64,000 nt of DNA from JACPRL01 sp035573715 (GCA_035573715.1 DATLZZ010000007.1:124001-188000), one strand, 5' to 3'; numbered from the stretch's first letter, positions 33,851 to 42,503 are shown. The notes: generated from the sequence alone by a model not told the origin. Made by a program: numbers and translations.

Positions 33851-34726
33851 ATGAAAGCCAAACTCTGGATTCCTGTAGTGGTGCTGGTCGCGGGCCTGGC
33901 GTTCGGGCTGGGCTGGTGGTATCGCAGCCAGACGGCGACGGCCGACGTAGTGGCGGCGGTGGAGCCGGCTCCGGCTCCGACGTATGCAGCGCCGGTCGCG
34001 CCGGCCAGCGCGCCCGCGCGGTCGGCCCCGCGGCGCACCAGCGCGGCTCCCGCTCGCACACAACCGGCGGAGCCGACGGCGCCGGCCACCGAACCCGCAG
34101 CTTCAGCGCCCGCGGTGGAAGTGGCGTCGGCGGCGCCGGCGCCTTCAGCCATGACCGTCTACGCGCCGCACCGCCTGACGGTGGCGGAAGGCACCAAGAT
34201 TGTCTTCACGCTCAACAACAGCTTGAGCACAAAGACCGCCCGCGAAGGCGACCCGTTCAGCGGCGTCGTCAGCCGCTCGGTGCGCGTGGGTGACCAGATC
34301 GTCATCCCGGAAGGCAGCGTCATCCGCGGCCAGGTCACGCACGTGCAGCGGCCGGGACGGGTGAAGGGCCGCGGCGAACTGGGCCTGCGCTTCGATCGGC
34401 TGGAGCTGCCCGACGGCCAATCCTACGACCTCTCAGCCTCGCTCACCAGCCTGGAGGATGAAAAAGAAACGGTGGGTGAGGAAGGCGAGGTGAAGGGCGA
34501 AGGCACGAAGAAGCGCGACGCCGCCACCATCGGCGCCGGCGCCGGCATCGGCGCGGTGATTGGCGCCATCGCCGGCGGCGGCAAAGGCGCGGCCATCGGC
34601 GCCGGCGGCGGCGCGGCGGCCGGCACCGGCCTGGTGCTGCTGACGCGAGGCAAGGACGTGTCGCTGAAGCGCGGCTCCGAGCTGGCCATCCAGCTCGACC
34701 GGCCTCTCACCATTACGGTCAAGTAA
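33851..34726 (+). CDS. Envelope protein with Pro/Ala linker and Gly-zipper segment
   Basis: 291 residues. An N-terminal hydrophobic anchor (LWIPVVVLVAGLAFGLGWW) is followed by a long Ala/Pro/Thr-rich linker (about 28-100), a beta domain (IVFTLNNSLSTKTAREGDPF ... VIPEGSVIRGQVTHV) and a glycine-zipper stretch (GAGAGIGAVIGAIAGGGKGA) that could insert in membrane. The beta domain matches the one in the 56460-57389 protein (TRINAELVTALDTRTAKVGD ... HKGDRLLGRVTEV), so these are paralogues. The fold recalls VirB10/TrbI-type small beta domains, which is inference. ATG 33851 is preferred over GTG 33845 for ribosome-site spacing (AAGGAG). It ends at a very strong terminator. Confidence 0.72.
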   Translation: MKAKLWIPVVVLVAGLAFGLGWWYRSQTATADVVAAVEPAPAPTYAAPVAPASAPARSAPRRTSAAPARTQPAEPTAPATEPAASAPAVEVASAAPAPSAMTVYAPHRLTVAEGTKIVFTLNNSLSTKTAREGDPFSGVVSRSVRVGDQIVIPEGSVIRGQVTHVQRPGRVKGRGELGLRFDRLELPDGQSYDLSASLTSLEDEKETVGEEGEVKGEGTKKRDAATIGAGAGIGAVIGAIAGGGKGAAIGAGGGAAAGTGLVLLTRGKDVSLKRGSELAIQLDRPLTITVK

Positions 34727-34745
34727 CACCCCCACAACACACCGC

Positions 34746-34779
34746 GAGGAGCCGGCCTTCGGGCCGGCTCCTCTTTTTT
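34746..34779 (+). terminator. Strong rho-independent terminator
   Basis: A perfect 12-bp GC-rich stem (GAGGAGCCGGCC / GGCCGGCTCCTC) closed by a TTCG tetraloop and followed by six T. It lies 20 nt after the Gly-zipper gene. Confidence 0.95.
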
Positions 34780-34846
34780 GTCTGGCACTTCGGTACTGGC
34801 ATCCACAGCGGGGCCTCCCTCATCCCAGCAAGAAGAGGGGGCAGCG

Positions 34847-35518
34847 ATGACGCTCCGGTGGGGACGTCGAGCACGCCAGTCCGGCTGGGTGATTCCACCT
34901 GCCGCGGCGCTGGGCACAATGGTGGTGCTGGCAGGTCTTCTAGCGCCTGCGGCGGTGATGCCGCCCGCGGCTCTGCTGCAAGCCCAGGAGGAGCTGGCGC
35001 AAGCGCAAGCCGAGTGGGCGCGGCTGAGCCGCGAGAACCAGGAGTTGTCGGCGGCGCTGGCCGACCCCGACCCGAACGAAATCTACCTCCTGGTGGATAC
35101 GCAGGCGCAGCGGCTCTATGTGTACCGCGGCTCGACCCTGCTGCGCGAAGCGGTGGTCTCGACCGGCTCCGGCAAGGTGCTCACCGATCCGGCGGGCGAT
35201 CGCTGGTGGAAGTTCGAGACGCCGCGCGGGGTGCGCCGGGTGCAGCGCAAGATCAGGAACCCCGTCTGGTACAAGCCCGACTGGGCCTTTATCGAGGAGG
35301 GCCTGCCGGTGCCGCCGCCGCGCGACCCGTCGCGCGTGGTGCGGGGCATCCTGGGAGCGTACGCCCTCGACCTGGGCGACGCCTACAAAATTCACGGCAC
35401 CAATGAAAAACAGCATCTCGGCCAGCCGGTCTCCCACGGCTGCGTGCGCATGGGCGACGACGACATCGAGTTCGTCTACCAGAACACCACCGAGGGCACC
35501 CGCGTCTTCCTCTACTAA
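34847..35518 (+). CDS. L,D-transpeptidase (YkuD/ErfK family)
   Basis: A 223-residue cell-wall enzyme that forms or edits L,D cross-links in peptidoglycan. An N-terminal membrane anchor (AALGTMVVLAGLLAPAAV) is followed by a short coiled coil (LLQAQEELAQAQAEWARLSR), then the YkuD domain beginning IYLLVDTQAQRLYVY and ending with the catalytic signature HGT...PVSHGCVRM (His and Cys present). ATG 34847 has AGAGGGGG 6-7 nt upstream; the earlier in-frame start at 34778 sits inside the previous terminator. The next gene starts 36 nt downstream and also has an anchor plus coiled coil, so they may work together. Confidence 0.93.
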   Translation: MTLRWGRRARQSGWVIPPAAALGTMVVLAGLLAPAAVMPPAALLQAQEELAQAQAEWARLSRENQELSAALADPDPNEIYLLVDTQAQRLYVYRGSTLLREAVVSTGSGKVLTDPAGDRWWKFETPRGVRRVQRKIRNPVWYKPDWAFIEEGLPVPPPRDPSRVVRGILGAYALDLGDAYKIHGTNEKQHLGQPVSHGCVRMGDDDIEFVYQNTTEGTRVFLY

Positions 35519-35554
35519 GTAGCAAGCACCCGGCGCACGTTGTACACTCCCACC

Positions 35555-36040
35555 GTGCGCGCGCGATCTCTGCCGGTCATTGCCCTGATTGCGCTGGCGG
35601 GGACAGTGGCGTTTTTTCTCTGGCAGCAGGCACGCTGGGAGCAGCGCCGGCAGGCGCTCGAAGTCGAGCGCGGCAAGCTCGAAGCGCAGATTGCAGAACT
35701 GAAGCGGCAGCAGGAGCTGCTGCGCGAGTTGAAAGCGCTCTCCGAAAAGCCCGAATTCTACGTGATTGTCCTCAGCGGCGTGCGTGAGGCACACCTGCGC
35801 TTGCAGGATCGGAGTCTGCGCCGCATCCCGCTGGAGGCCGCCTCGCCGCTGCCCGCGCCGGGTCGCTACCCCTTGCGGGGCGCGACGCCGGAGGCGCTCG
35901 ACTGGGGCGGGGTCACCGTGGTCGCCCAGGACGGAACGACTTGCCCTTCGCCGGGCCGTGGTTGTTTAGTGATTGCCGGGAGCGATTTCCGCACCCTGAG
36001 CCAGCTCAAGCCCGGCACCGTTCTGCTTGTGCTCCCCTAA
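35555..36040 (+). CDS. Membrane-anchored coiled-coil protein, unknown
   Basis: 161 residues: N-terminal helix (SLPVIALIALAGTVAFFLW), coiled coil (about 25-60; RRQALEVERGKLEAQIAELK), then a small beta domain (FYVIVLSGVREAHLRLQDRS ... GCLVIAGSDFRTLSQLKPGT). The domain's strand pattern resembles part of a YkuD-like fold but lacks the HxxSHGC motif. The GTG start at 35555 is a guess; TTG 35540 is the alternative. Its proximity to the L,D-transpeptidase suggests a shared transcript and an envelope role. Confidence 0.6.
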   Translation: MRARSLPVIALIALAGTVAFFLWQQARWEQRRQALEVERGKLEAQIAELKRQQELLRELKALSEKPEFYVIVLSGVREAHLRLQDRSLRRIPLEAASPLPAPGRYPLRGATPEALDWGGVTVVAQDGTTCPSPGRGCLVIAGSDFRTLSQLKPGTVLLVLP

Positions 36041-36067
36041 CAATCGCAGCGCAGTTTCTTTCGGAAG

Positions 36068-36087
36068 GGCACGGCTTTAGCCGTGCC
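36068..36087. repeat. REP-like palindrome with TTTA loop
   Basis: A perfect 8-bp stem (GGCACGGC / GCCGTGCC) around TTTA. The loop is the complement of the TAAA loop in the 17435-17591 element, consistent with the same family. It lies in a 130-nt gap between convergent genes, where no other feature is seen. Confidence 0.6.
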
Positions 36088-36169
36088 GTAAAGAGCAGAA
36101 AACGCCTCACACCGCACTGCCGCAGGCGGACGCGGAGGGCGCAGCCCGCAGCGTCAATGGCTGGGGGGA

Positions 36170-36718
36170 TTATCGCGAGCGGAGCCTGGCCGCCTCGCGG
36201 CGATAGAGATCAACGGCGTCGCGGAGAATCCTGGCCGCCACGTCGGGGCCGAGGAACTCCTCGACAATCACCTTCTTGTGCTCCAGCACCTTGTACTCCT
36301 CAAAGAAGTGCCGGATCTGGTGCTCGAGGTGCGGCGGCAACTCTTTCATGTCCCGGTAGTGAGCCACCTCAGGGTCGTCGAGGTGGACGGCGATGAGCTT
36401 GTCGTCCTTCTTGCCGCTGTCTTCCATCCGCATCACGCCGATGGCTCGGGCGCGGACGATGGAGAGCGGCTCGACCGGCTCGGTGTTGAGCACCAGGGCG
36501 TCGAGCGGGTCCGAGTCGTCGCAGTAGGTCTGCGGGATGAAGCCATAGTTGGCCGGGTAGATGACCGAGCTGTAGAGGATGCGGTCGACGCGCAGGATGC
36601 CGGTGGGCTTGTCGAGCTCGTACTTCACTTTCGAGCCCTTGGTCACCTCGACAATGACGTTGAAGCTCGATTCGCTCTTGTCGCAATAGGTCGGCACATC
36701 GTGCCACGCATGCAGCAT
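36170..36718 (-). CDS. ppa: Inorganic pyrophosphatase (family I)
   Basis: A 182-residue soluble enzyme hydrolysing PPi to two phosphates, driving biosynthetic reactions. Family I marks: KYELDKPTGILRVDRIL, SVIYPANYGFIPQTYCDDSD, PLDALVLNTEPV with the metal-binding Asp cluster, and later KKDDKLIAVHLDDPE. Length is normal. ATG 36718 has AAGGAG 7 nt upstream; the upstream Met at 36781 lacks this. A TATACT box at 36744-36749 on the same strand is the likely -10. Confidence 0.96.
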   Translation of the reverse strand: MLHAWHDVPTYCDKSESSFNVIVEVTKGSKVKYELDKPTGILRVDRILYSSVIYPANYGFIPQTYCDDSDPLDALVLNTEPVEPLSIVRARAIGVMRMEDSGKKDDKLIAVHLDDPEVAHYRDMKELPPHLEHQIRHFFEEYKVLEHKKVIVEEFLGPDVAARILRDAVDLYRREAARLRSR

Positions 36719-36803
36719 TTCGGCTCCTTCGACAACGAGCGCCAGTATAATCCGTCTTTCCAGGGCCGCGCGACTCACCACGGGGGAGGTCTGAGCGGGT
36801 CCC

Positions 36804-36832
36804 TTGACAGAGGAGAGTTTTTCGTCTAATAT
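36804..36832 (+). promoter_or_regulatory. Strong promoter of the sugar-dehydrogenase-type gene
   Basis: TTGACA (36804-36809), 17-nt spacer, TAATAT (36827-36832): the closest to consensus in the window. It is followed by a leader of about 95 nt before ATG 36933. Confidence 0.8.
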
Positions 36833-36837
36833 TCGCC

Positions 36838-36932
36838 TGAGTGAAGAGCCGGGTGATGACCCGCCGCGAGAGCCGCAAAACTAGCTTCTTGCAAGCCGTT
36901 GCTTTTCATAAGGTTAGGAAACATACGGAAAC
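36838..36932 (+). promoter_or_regulatory. Structured 5' leader of unknown class
   Basis: About 95 nt of leader containing a CGGGT-GATG-ACCCG hairpin at 36851-36864, a purine-rich GCGAGAGCCGCAAAAC stretch and a GCTT...AAGC pairing further on. The length and hairpins could suit a small riboswitch or a stability element, but no known consensus could be matched by eye. Confidence 0.3.
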
Positions 36933-38117
36933 ATGATTGGGAGACTAGTTTCGTCTGCTAAGGGGTTTTCTTTCAAGGGCTTGCGAGCCCGAAACCTCGG
37001 CACCCCCCCTCCCCCCTTGGGCGGGGTCCTGGTTCTGACTCTGCCACTTCTGTTCAGCGCCGCTTGCGGTCGGTCAGAAGAGACCCCAGCCTCGGCTGCC
37101 CCTCAAGGGCTGCCGGCGGGGTTCAAGCTGAGCGTCTACGCCGAAGGACTGGGGCGGGCGCGCTTCATGGCGTTTGGAACGGATGGAACGCTCTACGTCG
37201 GCACCAACGAGCGCAACGGGAACGTCTGGGCGCTGGTGGACAAGAACCGCGACGGGCGCGCGGATGAAACCGTTGTCTTTGCCGGAGGGCTGGGAGCGCC
37301 GCACAGCGTGGCGTGGAGAGATGGCTGGCTCTACGTTGGCGAAAGCCACCAGGTCATTCGCCTGCGCGACACCAACGGCGACCTGCGCGCGGATGAACGG
37401 GAGGTCGTTGTCCCCAACCTGCCCGCCTGGGGAATGCACTTCACCCGCACGGTCGGGTTCGGCCCTGACGGCGCGCTCTACATTTCCGTCGGCTCGGACT
37501 GCAACGCCTGCGAGGACGAGCCGCACCGCGCCACGATTCTCCGCGCCAATCCCGACGGCTCGGGCCTGGAAGTTTTTGCCCGCGGGCTGCGCAACGCCGT
37601 CGGGTTCACCTGGCATCCCGACACCCAAGAAATGTGGGCCACCGACAACGGGCGCGACTGGCTGGGCGACGACCTCCCGCCGGAAGACCTGAACCTCGTC
37701 CAGCGCGGCGGCGACTACGGCTGGCCCTACTGCTACGGCCAGCGCCTCCCCGACCCGGAACTGGGCTCGCCGGCGCGCTGCGCCAAAACCATCCCGGCCA
37801 CGTTCGAAATGCCGGCGCACTCAGCCCCGCTCGGGCTCGCGTTCTACACCGGCTCGATGTTTCCGCCGGAGTATCGCGGCGACCTCTTCATCGCCTTTCA
37901 CGGCTCGTGGAACCGCTCCGTGCCCACAGGTTACAAGGTGGTGCGGGTGCGCTTCAAAAACAACCGTCCGGTGGCGATGGAAAATTTTGTTGACGTGTGG
38001 TTCAGGAGTGGGCGCGCCGCACACCGTCCGGTGGACGTGGCCGTCGGGCCTGATGGCGCGCTCTACATTTCCGACGACCGCGGCGGCACCATCTTCCGCG
38101 TCACCTACCAGAAATAG
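36933..38117 (+). CDS. Lipoprotein glucose/sorbosone dehydrogenase-type beta-propeller (PQQ-dependent Asd-like)
   Basis: A 394-residue lipoprotein: signal with lipobox ending FSAAC, then a six-bladed propeller of the GSDH family. Typical segments are FMAFGTDGTLYVGT, APHSVAWRDGWLYV, FGPDGALYISVGSDCNACED, ARGLRNAVGFTWHP, TDNGRDWLGDD, DYGWPYCYG and DVAVGPDGALYISDD. Family members oxidise sugars using PQQ, which must be supplied; no pqq genes are in the window. A second reading is an L-sorbosone dehydrogenase-like protein of unknown substrate. The N-terminus before the signal is rather long (about 25 charged residues), so a later start is possible. The stop abuts the stop of the convergent gene. 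Confidence 0.85.
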   Translation: MIGRLVSSAKGFSFKGLRARNLGTPPPPLGGVLVLTLPLLFSAACGRSEETPASAAPQGLPAGFKLSVYAEGLGRARFMAFGTDGTLYVGTNERNGNVWALVDKNRDGRADETVVFAGGLGAPHSVAWRDGWLYVGESHQVIRLRDTNGDLRADEREVVVPNLPAWGMHFTRTVGFGPDGALYISVGSDCNACEDEPHRATILRANPDGSGLEVFARGLRNAVGFTWHPDTQEMWATDNGRDWLGDDLPPEDLNLVQRGGDYGWPYCYGQRLPDPELGSPARCAKTIPATFEMPAHSAPLGLAFYTGSMFPPEYRGDLFIAFHGSWNRSVPTGYKVVRVRFKNNRPVAMENFVDVWFRSGRAAHRPVDVAVGPDGALYISDDRGGTIFRVTYQK

Positions 38118-38585
38118 CTACTTGCTTGGCTCCGCCGGCGGGGAGTCGAAGACGGCGGTGTCGGCGACGACTTTCCATTGGCCGTCGGACTGCTTCTGCC
38201 AGAGGGTGATGTACTTGCCGGTGCGGGCGAGCGTCTTGCCGCCGGAATCCTGCATCGTCATCTCCCACGTGCCGAGGGTGTAGCCGGTGCGACCGTCGGC
38301 GGCGACTTCGACGTTGGTGGCCGTCCACTTCAGCGCAAAGCCGGGAGTGGTGAACAGGCCCGACCACAGGTTGCGAATCTGAGCCTTGCCTTGAAGGATG
38401 TCGGCATCGGGCACGAGGGTGTAGGCGTTATCGGCGACGAATTCCATGAAGCGGTCGACGTTGGGCGGCGTTTGCGACCAGGCCTGGTCAGCGGCGCGCA
38501 GCGCGGCGCGCTCGGCCTCGATGTCCACGCGACAACCCGTCAACAGGATTGCGGCAAGAAAGGCGCACACCAGAGTTCTCTTCAT
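38118..38585 (-). CDS. DUF4440/SnoaL-like lipoprotein
   Basis: A 155-residue lipoprotein (lipobox LLTGC at the end of MKRTLVCAFLAAI). The mature chain is a cystatin/NTF2-like fold of the DUF4440 type: AALRAADQAWSQTPPNVDRF, YTLVPDADILQGKAQIRNLW, YTLGTWEMTMQDSGG and KYITLWQKQSDGQWKVVADT. Such domains bind small hydrophobic ligands or act as isomerases; the role here is unknown. It lies 21 nt after the PilZ gene on the same strand and is probably co-transcribed with it. Confidence 0.88.
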   Translation of the reverse strand: MKRTLVCAFLAAILLTGCRVDIEAERAALRAADQAWSQTPPNVDRFMEFVADNAYTLVPDADILQGKAQIRNLWSGLFTTPGFALKWTATNVEVAADGRTGYTLGTWEMTMQDSGGKTLARTGKYITLWQKQSDGQWKVVADTAVFDSPPAEPSK

Positions 38586-38606
38586 CGAATCCTCCAGAGT
38601 TGCGGG

Positions 38607-39650
38607 TTATGGTTTGCTCACGCCCGGCTCGGGCGGGATTTCCACGTCCCAGAATCCTTCGACGCCGACCAGCTCGATGCCGAGCTCGACGCGGCCGGGC
38701 TGGTCGCCGGCGCGGGCCCAGATAATCTGGGCGTTGGCCTCGCGCTGGAGCTTGGGCACTTTGAGCCGCACGCGATAACCGACCGGCAGCGCCACCGAGG
38801 TGATGACTTCGGCGCCGTGGTCGCTCAGGATGCGCGTGCGTCCCGGCGTCTCCTGCACCTGGTTCCATTCGTCCGACCAGACCATCACCACATCGTAGTC
38901 GTGCTCAACGCGGCCGCTGCGGCGGCGGCTGATGGGCGAGGGTGGATGCGCCGGCGGAAACTCGATGCCCCAGAAGTCTTCAATCCCCAGCAGCTCGAAG
39001 GCGACCGCGCGCTTGCCGGGCGTCTGCGAGGCCATGGCAAAGACCACCCGCGCCTGGGACTTGCGGTTGGAATCGGCTTCCGTCACCCAGATCAACTGGC
39101 CCTTGATGAGGTCGGAGGAGACCAGCACCAGCGCGCCGTGCTTGCTGAGGAGCTGAGTCTCGGTGGCTTCCACCTGCGGGTGGCCGTCCGCGTCCTGCCA
39201 GCTCAGGATAACGGCCACGCGCCGCAGCACGCGGCCGCTGCGCCGGTTCAGTTCCGTTCCCTGAACGGGCGCGGGGATGAGCGGCGAGGGCTCTTCCTGC
39301 GCTTCGGCGGCATATTCGGCGATTTTCTTCTCGTGGGCGTCGGTCAGGCCGGTGAAGGCGATGCCCATAAAGCGCCCTTCATCCTCCCACACCACGCGGC
39401 CGGCGGCCTCGATGCGGTAGCGGTCCTTGGGCAACACGAAGCGCACCACCACGCTGGTGTGGATGGGGAAAGTGTCGGGCGTTTCAACCAGCATCCCGCC
39501 CACGCTGATGTTCTTTCCCTGGCCGAGCACGCTGCGGCGCGTGCTCTGCGCTTCGACCTGGGTCAGGATGGGAACGCGCGGCGCGGCGCGCTTGTTCGCG
39601 CCTTGGGTCTGCGCCGACACCCCTTCGCGCGGCTTGAGTTCCTCCGCCAT
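38607..39650 (-). CDS. Triple PilZ-fold protein (one canonical c-di-GMP site)
   Basis: A 347-residue soluble protein built of three PilZ-like barrels. The first (about 20-115) has the c-di-GMP signature RAAPR (RxxxR) and NISVGG (N/DxSxxG). The second (about 135-235; ETQLLSKHGALVLVS) and third (about 243-345; RTRILSDHGAEVITS) keep the fold and a RRSGRV lead-in but have HG in place of the Gly-Gly turn, so they may not bind the nucleotide. Such proteins read c-di-GMP to control motility, secretion or matrix. A TATAAT box lies at 39663-39668 (minus strand), 13 nt before ATG 39650. Confidence 0.82.
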   Translation of the reverse strand: MAEELKPREGVSAQTQGANKRAAPRVPILTQVEAQSTRRSVLGQGKNISVGGMLVETPDTFPIHTSVVVRFVLPKDRYRIEAAGRVVWEDEGRFMGIAFTGLTDAHEKKIAEYAAEAQEEPSPLIPAPVQGTELNRRSGRVLRRVAVILSWQDADGHPQVEATETQLLSKHGALVLVSSDLIKGQLIWVTEADSNRKSQARVVFAMASQTPGKRAVAFELLGIEDFWGIEFPPAHPPSPISRRRSGRVEHDYDVVMVWSDEWNQVQETPGRTRILSDHGAEVITSVALPVGYRVRLKVPKLQREANAQIIWARAGDQPGRVELGIELVGVEGFWDVEIPPEPGVSKP

Positions 39651-39662
39651 GGACGCAGACGG

Positions 39663-39668
39663 ATTATA
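39663..39668 (-). promoter_or_regulatory. -10 box of the PilZ gene
   Basis: Minus-strand consensus TATAAT with extended CCG context; no recognisable -35. The leader would be only about 6 nt before ATG 39650, and no ribosome site is seen. Confidence 0.45.
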
Positions 39669-39717
39669 CGGCGTCCCGCCCGCGGGGGCGACAGTTTTCC
39701 GCCCGAGTCGCGCCGTC

Positions 39718-42435
39718 CTAGCGCAGGGTGCGGTTCAGCTGGGCTTCCAGCGCCTGGCGGATGCGCGCCCGGCTCTCTTCGAGGTGGGCGCGGTTGGTGT
39801 GGTCGAGGTTGCCGGCGCCAAGCGCGCGGTCAATCTTGCCGCCGAGTTCGACCAGGTCGGCGCGCGCCAGCGTTACGGCGTCCTCCGGCGTGCCGGCGGG
39901 CGCGGCCACCGCCAGTTGAATCAACTGGTTCAAGTGGGCGCGCTGCAGGTTGCGCCGGAAGCTGTTGATGGCCGCGCCAGAATCCAGCTCCGACCAGAGG
40001 GCCCCGCGGATGCCGACGAACATGTCGGCCAGCGTGAAGCGCTCGGCGCCGGCGGGGAACCTGGCTTCCGAGTCCTGCAAGCGGCTCAGCGTGATGGGGT
40101 GATAGAGACGCACCAGCGGCGCCGACTGGAGGTTGAGAACCACGGCGTGCAGCGGGTAGTCGAGCCGCGGCGTGGTGAAGATCTGGAAATCGAAGTCCCA
40201 GAAGCGTTTCAGCGCCAGCTTGTTGAGCAATTGGGCCTGGACCTGGAACGCATCCGGCGCCCAGACTTTGTCGGCGAGGAACTTCAGCGCCTCGCGCTGC
40301 TTTTCCGCGGGAACCGGAACGAAAGGCGGGCGGCCATTGGGGTCGCCGACGTGGTCGCGGTTGATGTACAGCCCGCCGATGTATTTCGAGGCCCCCAGTC
40401 CAATCACGCTGTATTCGCCCTGCATGCGGTTGAACGACCGGCGCAGGATTTCATAGTTTTCGCCCGGCTTCTCCAGTTTGTTCTCCATGTGGGCGAAGAG
40501 GTCGCGCACCAGGTTGATCTGGCGGTTGAACCAGACGAGGTTGTCGGAGCCGAGATCCCAATGGGTGGTGGTGGGGTCGACGGCGCGCGGGCCGAAGCCC
40601 GCGTCCTCGTCGGTGTTGTAGGGCACGGTCGGGTCGGCGACGCGGGAAGCAATCTTGCGCAACTCCGGCAGTTCGTCCTGCGGCGTCTTGGCGCCCGGCA
40701 CAGGCTTGTAGGCATACTCGATGGCCCACTCGTCGTAGCTGCCGATGTTGGTCATGAAATAGTTGCCCTGCGGCTCGCCCTTGGGGGCGACGTTGGCCGG
40801 GTCGTACTCCATCACAGAGGCGGCGATGCCGACCTGCCCGGTGCGCTTCTGGTCGTGGAGTTGGGCGGTGGTGTTGACCTGGCTGCCGCGGAAGTTGTGG
40901 CGCAGGCCGAGCGTGTGGCCGACTTCGTGCGCCGTCAGCTCCAGGATCCACTCGCGGATGTACTGTTTTTCGCGGTCGGAGGTCATTGCGCCTTGCGCCC
41001 GCAGCGCCTCGTAGCCGAAGGCCACCCGCGGCGCGGCCTGGGCGCCGAAGTTGCACAAACGGCTGGGGTCGCGCCGCCAGGGCAGTTGCGGAAGAGCATC
41101 GCCTTCCAGCCAGGCCTCCACGTCCTCCCAGCGCTGCACCGGCTGGACGAACTCGCGGTACTCGGCGCGCAGGAAGCGCACGATGGCATCGCTCATGCCG
41201 ATGTCGGCGTCAATCAACTGGCCGGTCAGCGGGTTGGTGTGCGAGGGGCCGATGGCGAAGCTGGCGTCGTAGCCGGCGAACCAGCGGATGGTGTTGTAGC
41301 GGATGTCGGCTGGATCCCAATCGGCGTCGTCGGGCATCTGCTTGACCACCAGGGCGTTCTTGAAGCCGGCTTTCTCAAAGGCGCGGTTCCACAGCAGCAC
41401 GCCGTCGCGGAAGTCGTTGCGGTACTCGACTGGAATCGTGTTCTCCAGCCAGAAGACAATCGGCTCCACCGGCTCGCTCACCGCCGCCTTCGGGTCTTTC
41501 TTCACCAGCTTCCAGCGCTGCACCAGCCGCGTGTAGGGCACTTCGGCGCCCTGGTTGGAGTAATCCTGGTAGACGGTAACGAAGTGGCCGACGCGGTCAT
41601 CGGCCAGCCGCGGCAGGTAATCGTTCTGCGGCATCGCCACCAGGCTGTAGCGGAAGCGGAGGTTGACGTAGCGCGGGTCGGGCAGGGCGCCGGAGTTCTC
41701 CGGGGTGAACTCCGGCGAGGTGAAGCGCACCTGGGTGCCCAGCTCGGAGTTGAGCGGGAAGCTTTTCACCATCACGAAGCCGCTGTTTTCTTTGTCGAAC
41801 TGGTAGGGCGTGCGCCAGACCTGCTTGAGAAACTGGCCGATGCCGTGCAGGTCGCTGGCGAGCAAGATTTCGCTCAGGTCGAGCAGGATGCTCTTGCGCT
41901 CGGGGTGCGGCTTGCTCTGAATCTTCGCGGAAGACAGGATGGCATCGGTGAACGACTTGGTCATGGCGCGGGCTTCGGGCGAGCCGGCATCGGCGCGGAA
42001 GTTCAGGTTGCGGCGCACAAACTGCACCCGCTTGCCCAGCCGCCGCCACTGGAAGACGAACTCGTCCATCATGATGGTGCCGTAGAGGCCGCGCTCGCCC
42101 AGCGCCTGCTCGGTCTTGGAGGAGTAGATGTAATCCTTGTCGAACTGGTCGGGCCGCAACTCGAGGAGGACTTTGTTCTCCTCGGCGTTGCGGTAGAAGG
42201 TAAACAGGCCTTCGATCTTCTCCATGTCCTTGACGACTTCGTCGAAGGGTTTCTCTTCGTCCTTCTTGGGCTCGGGCTTCTTTTCCTCGGCCTTGGGGGC
42301 GCCCTGGCCAAAGAGGATGTCGCGCGACTTAGTCCCTTCCTGGCCGGACACGGTGGGAACCATCGAAACGCTGGCCACGGCCAGGGCGGCGACGACGGCC
42401 AGCACCAGGGTCAGCAACGAACGACGAGCCAACAT
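39718..42435 (-). CDS. Secreted zinc metalloprotease, DUF5117/DUF5118 type
   Basis: A 905-residue exported protein with signal peptide (SLLTLVLAVVAALAVASVS). The zinc signature is HEVGHTLGLRHNF (metzincin-like HExxHxxGxxH), embedded in TAHEVGHTLGLRHNFRGS. Upstream are DUF5117-style segments (KVLLELRPDQFDKDYIY, FWLENTIPVEYRNDFRDGVL), and downstream a long helical domain (KLEKPGENYEILRRSFNRM). The group is widespread in Acidobacteriota and Bacteroidota; its substrates are unknown. ATG 42435 has AAGGAG 6-7 nt upstream; the open frame before it passes through repeats and the promoter. Confidence 0.92.
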   Translation of the reverse strand: MLARRSLLTLVLAVVAALAVASVSMVPTVSGQEGTKSRDILFGQGAPKAEEKKPEPKKDEEKPFDEVVKDMEKIEGLFTFYRNAEENKVLLELRPDQFDKDYIYSSKTEQALGERGLYGTIMMDEFVFQWRRLGKRVQFVRRNLNFRADAGSPEARAMTKSFTDAILSSAKIQSKPHPERKSILLDLSEILLASDLHGIGQFLKQVWRTPYQFDKENSGFVMVKSFPLNSELGTQVRFTSPEFTPENSGALPDPRYVNLRFRYSLVAMPQNDYLPRLADDRVGHFVTVYQDYSNQGAEVPYTRLVQRWKLVKKDPKAAVSEPVEPIVFWLENTIPVEYRNDFRDGVLLWNRAFEKAGFKNALVVKQMPDDADWDPADIRYNTIRWFAGYDASFAIGPSHTNPLTGQLIDADIGMSDAIVRFLRAEYREFVQPVQRWEDVEAWLEGDALPQLPWRRDPSRLCNFGAQAAPRVAFGYEALRAQGAMTSDREKQYIREWILELTAHEVGHTLGLRHNFRGSQVNTTAQLHDQKRTGQVGIAASVMEYDPANVAPKGEPQGNYFMTNIGSYDEWAIEYAYKPVPGAKTPQDELPELRKIASRVADPTVPYNTDEDAGFGPRAVDPTTTHWDLGSDNLVWFNRQINLVRDLFAHMENKLEKPGENYEILRRSFNRMQGEYSVIGLGASKYIGGLYINRDHVGDPNGRPPFVPVPAEKQREALKFLADKVWAPDAFQVQAQLLNKLALKRFWDFDFQIFTTPRLDYPLHAVVLNLQSAPLVRLYHPITLSRLQDSEARFPAGAERFTLADMFVGIRGALWSELDSGAAINSFRRNLQRAHLNQLIQLAVAAPAGTPEDAVTLARADLVELGGKIDRALGAGNLDHTNRAHLEESRARIRQALEAQLNRTLR

Positions 42436-42503
42436 GGGATTCTCCTTTGTCTTAAGATGGCGCACGGAATTCTTCGGCAATCTCCCTCGGCGGGTAGCGA
42501 GAG

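Noticed and set aside
36838..36932. Assignment of the leader to the c-di-GMP (GEMM) riboswitch class
   Set aside because: Only a GCAAA-like stretch resembles it; the required second conserved segment and tetraloop-receptor were not found.
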